From Ga0077555 sp963761475 (lineage in GTDB: Bacteria > Pseudomonadota > Alphaproteobacteria > Rhizobiales > Hyphomicrobiaceae): 64,000 bases of DNA. Made by a program: the position numbers and the translations under genes. The DNA is taken from assembly GCA_963761475.1 (NCBI GenBank), contig CAVXGT010000013.1:320438-384437 (forward strand), read 5' to 3'. Below are positions 60,986 to 64,000 of this stretch, piece after piece. The notes under the pieces were generated by a model. That model was not told the DNA's origin. It searched no databases and saw only the letters and a list, made by a program, of their open reading frames with translations. Each line of letters begins with the position of its first letter. The stretch's first letter is position 1.

Positions 60986-61774
60986 TCAATTCGGCTTTTG
61001 GCCGTTGGTCGATACGAGCACAGGCCCGACGCCCTTTGGACGCGGGTTCTCGGTCAACACGCCCAGGCGGCGCGCCACCTCGGTGTAGGCCTCGACGACG
61101 CCGCCGAGGTCGCGGCGGAAGCGATCCTTGTCGAGCTTGTCGCCTGATGTCGCATCCCACAAGCGGCAGCAGTCCGGGCTGATCTCGTCGGCCAACACGA
61201 TGCGCATCTGGTCGTTGGCCTCCCAAAGGCGACCGAACTCGACTTTGAAGTCCACGAGGCGGATGCCAATGCCAAGGAACAGGCCGACCAGGAAGTCGTT
61301 GATGCGGATCGCAAGGCTCATGACCTCGTCGATCTCCTGAGGCGTTGCCCAACCGAAGGCGGTGATGTGCTCCTCGGAGACCATGGGATCGCCGAGCTTA
61401 TCGTCCTTGTAATAGAACTCGATGATGGAGCGGGGCAGCTGGCTGCCCTCCTCGAGGCCCAGGCGCTGGGTCAAGGAGCCCGCCGCGACGTTGCGGACCA
61501 CCACCTCGAGCGGAATGATCTCGACCTCGCGGATGAGCTGCTCGCGCATGTTCAGGCGCTTGATGAAATGGGTCGGCACGCCGATCTCGCCGAGGCGCTG
61601 GAAGATGTACTCGGAGATGCGGTTGTTGAGCACGCCCTTGCCGTCGATGAGCGCATGCTTCTTGTTGTTGAAGGCCGTTGCGTCATCCTTGAAATGCTGG
61701 ATGAGCGTACCGGGCTCCGGACCCTCATAGAGCACCTTGGCCTTGCCTTCGTAAACGCGACGACGCCTGTTCAT
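60986..61774 (-). CDS. purC: Phosphoribosylaminoimidazole-succinocarboxamide synthase
   Basis: Ligates aspartate to CAIR with ATP in purine synthesis. 262 residues: KAKVLYEGPEPGTLIQHFKD near the start, GVLNNRISEYIFQRLGEIGV, VVRNVAAGSLTQRLGLEEG and VDFKVEFGRLW with LADEISPDCCRLWD in the active site. First gene of the purC-purS group. The N terminus MNRRRRVYEGKAKVLYE is standard. Confidence 0.97.
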   Translation of the reverse strand: MNRRRRVYEGKAKVLYEGPEPGTLIQHFKDDATAFNNKKHALIDGKGVLNNRISEYIFQRLGEIGVPTHFIKRLNMREQLIREVEIIPLEVVVRNVAAGSLTQRLGLEEGSQLPRSIIEFYYKDDKLGDPMVSEEHITAFGWATPQEIDEVMSLAIRINDFLVGLFLGIGIRLVDFKVEFGRLWEANDQMRIVLADEISPDCCRLWDATSGDKLDKDRFRRDLGGVVEAYTEVARRLGVLTENPRPKGVGPVLVSTNGQKPN

Positions 61775-62132
61775 TTGCGGATGTCCTCGTGGGAATTCTT
61801 ATTGTCAGCGGAGTTCGTGCTGTGCTTGTCGTGATGTGTCGCGAGCGCCACGCCGGCCGGCAGGTCGAGCCGTCTCTCGTTATCCGGCAACGGGACGACC
61901 AGAGCCATGGATTCGACCATCTGGAGCAAGTTCGACTCTAGCCGAAGGCGATCCGGGATACAATCTGATGACCACGACAGTCTACTGGTCTGGTAACGCT
62001 GGTGGTGCGTGCAACGGTTGATCGGCCTGCTTGTCCAGGCTATGCCGTTAACGGAGATGCGCACGGCCAGCCGAACAGGGCACGCGCGGTTGCAAAACGG
62101 ACGTACTATCAACTCCTGATGGTGAGGATCAC
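61775..62132. other. Divergent intergenic region purC / DUF1476
   Basis: 358 bp. A GGTGAGG box at about 62119-62125 precedes the DUF1476 start. A purine-regulated promoter for purC is expected here, but I recognised no PUR-box or riboswitch. No coding sequence is supported. Confidence 0.35.
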
Positions 62133-62456
62133 ATGGCGACGTTTGACGAGCGCGAAAAAGGGTTTGAGAAAAAATTTGCGCACGATCAAGACCTTAAGTT
62201 CAAAGCGGAATCGCGCCGCAACAAAATGATCGCAGAGTGGGCCGGCGCCAAGCTGGGCCTTACGGGTGCGGCTCTGGAGGACTACATTAAGGCGGTTAGG
62301 CGAGCTGATCTGGAAGAAAAGGGCGACGATGACGTCGTCCGCAAGGTCATGAAGGATTTTGCCGACAAAGGTGTTGCGGTTGCAGAAGCTGACCTCCGCA
62401 ACCAAATGGGCGAGTTCCTGGCCAAAGCCGTCGACGAAATCGAAGGCGGCCGCTGA
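62133..62456 (+). CDS. ATPase inhibitor subunit zeta (DUF1476)
   Basis: A 107-residue helical protein of the alphaproteobacterial zeta-subunit family (PF07345), which in Paracoccus inhibits F1Fo-ATP synthase in a manner like mitochondrial IF1. It begins MATFDEREKGFEKKFAHDQD and continues KFKAESRRNKMIAEWAGAKL with GDDDVVRKVMKDFADKG. Full length. The inhibitory N-terminal segment is intact. Confidence 0.95.
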   Translation: MATFDEREKGFEKKFAHDQDLKFKAESRRNKMIAEWAGAKLGLTGAALEDYIKAVRRADLEEKGDDDVVRKVMKDFADKGVAVAEADLRNQMGEFLAKAVDEIEGGR

Positions 62457-62463
62457 ACGACAA

Positions 62464-62716
62464 TCAGTGTGGCCTCAGCCTGCGCAAGAACAGCCCGAAG
62501 GTCAAAAGACCTTCGGGCCATGGACCGTGGCCGGACTCGGTATCGATGTGGCCGGCTCCGGCAATCACCGACACATCCGCGCCCCAGGCTGCGCCCAAGT
62601 GTTGCGCGCGCTCGACGCTGCAAAACGGATCGGTCGAGCTTGCGATCAACTTTGATGGAAACGGTAAGGATTGCATCGGCAGAGGCACGAACGTCTCGGG
62701 AAAGGCCAGCTCCCCT
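62464..62716 (-). pseudogene. C-terminal fragment of an RBBP9/YdeN-type alpha/beta hydrolase, cut by the IS element
   Basis: Minus-strand remnant of about 83 codons from the IS boundary to a stop at 62464. It shows GELAFPETFVPLPMQSLPFP, then KLIASSTDPFCSVERAQHLG with the acid residue and AGAGHIDTESGHGPWPEGL with the catalytic His region of RBBP9-like serine hydrolases. The N-terminal part with the nucleophile serine is missing and would lie beyond the IS3 element, outside the window. Confidence 0.8.
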
Positions 62717-62750
62717 TGACCAGCCCCCATCGAGTGGTCCAGATCGAATG

Positions 62751-63671
62751 TTAGTTCATGGGTGGCCTCCTTGCCAGGGCGAGCGTGGCCACTGGAGCTC
62801 CTGCGTGTAGCGCAGGCGGCCACGCGGTGAGGCCGGGCACGAACACCTCCGGAGCTGGTGGCCGGTATCCCAACGCGGCGTGCGGGCGGACCTGATTGTA
62901 ATGCTGCCGCCAGCTCTCGATGATGATCCGCGCTTCATTCAGCGAGTAGAAGATCTCACCATTCAAGAGTTCGTCCCTCATCCGCGCATTGAACGACTCG
63001 ATGTACCCGTTCTCCCATGGGCTTCCCGGCGCGATGTAGGCCGTCCTGGCGCCGACCGCCGCAATCCACTCCTGGACCGCCTTGGCGACGAACTCCGGGC
63101 CGTTGTCCGACCGGATGTGTCCCGGCACACCGCGCAGGATGAAGAGGTCGGACAGCACGTCGATCACATCGATGGACTTCAACCGCCTCGATACCCGGAT
63201 CGCCAGACACTCGTGCGTGAACTCGTCGATGACATTGAGCATGCGGTACTTGCGGCCGTCATGCGTGCGGTCCTCGACGAAGTCGTAGCTCCACACATGA
63301 TCGCGATGCTCGGGCCGCAGCCGCACGCACGAGCCATCGGCTAGCCAAAGCCGGCCACGCTTGGGTTGCTTTGCAGGCACTTTCAGCCCCTCCTGCCGCC
63401 AGATCCGCTCGACGCGCTTGTCGTTGACCACCCAGCCCGGCCAGGACCGCAGCAGCTCCGCGATCTTGCGGTAGCCGTAGCGGCCGTATTGCCGGGCGAG
63501 CGCCACGATGTCGGCGGTCAGTGCTGCCTCGTCGTCACGCCCCCTGGGTGTCTTCCTCTGTGTCGAACGATGCTGCCCGAGCGCCTTGCAGGCGCGGCGC
63601 TCGGAGACGGCGAGTGTCCGCCGGACATGCTCGATGATTGCACGCCGACGGGCGGGGCTTGTCAGTTTCCC
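62751..63671 (-). CDS. IS3-family transposase OrfB (DDE integrase domain), produced by -1 frameshift
   Basis: rve-type DDE transposase of about 306 residues after the frameshift site. An HTH_21-like segment (ARRRAIIEHVRRTLAVSERR) leads into YGYRKIAELLRSWPGWVVND. The integrase core has the first Asp in HVWSYDFVEDRTHDGRKYRM, the second in IRSDNGPEFVAKAVQEWIAA and the Glu in WENGYIESFNARMRDELLNG. All three catalytic acids are present, so the transposase may be active. The reading frame is open upstream to 63806, but that part is the out-of-frame overlap with orfA. Confidence 0.93.
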   Translation of the reverse strand, partial: GKLTSPARRRAIIEHVRRTLAVSERRACKALGQHRSTQRKTPRGRDDEAALTADIVALARQYGRYGYRKIAELLRSWPGWVVNDKRVERIWRQEGLKVPAKQPKRGRLWLADGSCVRLRPEHRDHVWSYDFVEDRTHDGRKYRMLNVIDEFTHECLAIRVSRRLKSIDVIDVLSDLFILRGVPGHIRSDNGPEFVAKAVQEWIAAVGARTAYIAPGSPWENGYIESFNARMRDELLNGEIFYSLNEARIIIESWRQHYNQVRPHAALGYRPPAPEVFVPGLTAWPPALHAGAPVATLALARRPPMN

Positions 63672-63937
63672 CTTGCAGCCTCTTGCAGGATCAGCTTGTC
63701 CAGCGTCAGGTCGGATACCGCTCGCCTCAGCCGGGCGTTCTCCTGCTCCAGCTCCTTCAACCGCCTGACCTGGTCGGTTTTCAACCCGCCGTACTCGTTC
63801 TTCCAACGATAGTAAGTCACCTCGGTGACCCCGATCGAGCGGATCGCATCGGCGACGGCCTTGCCTTGCGCCGTCAGCACATCAACCTGCCGCAGCTTCG
63901 CGACGATCTCTTCGGGCTTGTGTCTCTTCTTCGGCAT
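63662..63937 (-). CDS. IS3-family OrfA (helix-turn-helix, leucine zipper)
   Basis: A 91-residue protein starting MPKKRHKPEEIVAKLRQVDV at 63937, with GAGGAGG six bases upstream. The HTH covers VADAIRSIGVTEVTYYRWKN, followed by the heptad LKELEQENARLRRAVSDLTL. It binds the IS ends and, fused to OrfB by frameshifting, forms the transposase. Confidence 0.93.
   Translation of the reverse strand: MPKKRHKPEEIVAKLRQVDVLTAQGKAVADAIRSIGVTEVTYYRWKNEYGGLKTDQVRRLKELEQENARLRRAVSDLTLDKLILQEAARGN
63665..63671 (-). other. Programmed -1 frameshift site GGGAAAC of the IS3 element
   Basis: On the minus strand the zero-frame codons AGG GGA AAC TGA end orfA. The heptamer G GGA AAC fits the X-XXY-YYZ slippery rule, and the -1 frame continues GGG AAA CTG into orfB. 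The orfA stop codon follows immediately. Confidence 0.8.
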
Positions 63938-64000
63938 TGTGGTCCTCCTCGGGAACATTCCCATACTTCAGGGCGGACCACTTCAAGGGGGGAGGATCAA

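Larger units (their letters stand above)
62717..63999 (-). mobile_element. IS3-family insertion sequence, 1,283 bp
   Basis: Complete element with imperfect terminal inverted repeats: TGACCAGCCCCCATCGAG at 62717 and, on the other strand, TGATCCTCCCCCCTTGAAG ending at 63999. Both continue into GTGGTCC. The ends have the TG...CA form of IS3 elements. It holds orfA and orfB in a -1 frameshift arrangement, transcribed leftward. It interrupts the alpha/beta hydrolase gene at 62716. The target duplication cannot be checked because the window ends one base after the element. Confidence 0.9.

Noticed and set aside
62133..64000. Prophage or integrative element at the right end
   Set aside because: Only a single IS3 element is visible; no integrase, attachment repeats or phage structural genes.

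Overview
The window is high-GC chromosomal DNA from an alphaproteobacterium, most likely Hyphomicrobiales. The pointers are the zeta-type ATPase inhibitor (DUF1476), an NDUFS4-like complex I gene next to tRNA-Pro, an SbmA/BacA transporter, SecB, the purC-purS-purQ group and the yidD/NifU-like/folE/hisI neighbourhood. The genus cannot be named from sequence alone. Most genes are housekeeping or conserved accessory genes. The window begins inside carB and ends one base after an IS3-family insertion sequence.

Layout. 1-6437: carB (partial), an RlpA-like protein, a frameshifted GlcG-like gene, then an M20 amidohydrolase, a BaiN-type flavoprotein and glyoxalase I. 7078-9471: a double cold-shock-domain protein, DUF192, tRNA-Pro(TGG), an NDUFS4-like subunit and a membrane protein. 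9652-20837: a seven-gene minus-strand operon, the most unusual part of the window. In transcription order it encodes a fatty-acid alpha-dioxygenase-like haem peroxidase, a short P450-like protein, an Old Yellow Enzyme, two dihaem RoxA/MauG-like cytochromes c, a small membrane protein and a second, membrane-anchored alpha-dioxygenase-like peroxidase. Several of these genes overlap by ATGA. The set resembles an oxylipin-type route (dioxygenase, haem-thiolate enzyme, OPR-like reductase) joined to periplasmic dihaem oxidases; this is inference. 21208-27923: GNAT, SbmA/BacA, a conventional cytochrome P450, an Atm1-type ABC exporter and a TadG/vWA protein. 28478-28831: two tandem 42-residue secreted peptides of identical sequence.

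29017-46729: a LysM coiled-coil protein, LOG-family hydrolase, FHA-cyclase fusion, HtpX-like protease, DUF6600 protein, MeaB, methyltransferase, TPP enzyme, host-attachment protein, NMT1-like binding protein, hisI, folE, NifU-like, yidD, tonB-like, and glnK-amtB behind a sigma-54 promoter. glnK and the start of amtB carry about eight single-base indels although the encoded residues are otherwise conserved, which looks like sequence error. Single one-base insertions also break the GlcG-like gene, the second peroxidase and a response regulator. 46850-64000: an EF-hand lipid- or envelope-type protein of unknown function, L,D-transpeptidase, response regulator, cNMP-binding protein, secB, marR-emrA without emrB, a devCAB-type exporter, DUF2147, GNAT, the purC/S/Q group, DUF1476, and an alpha/beta hydrolase cut by the IS3 element.

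Best candidates for new biology are the alpha-dioxygenase/dihaem cytochrome/OYE operon and the duplicated small secreted peptide.
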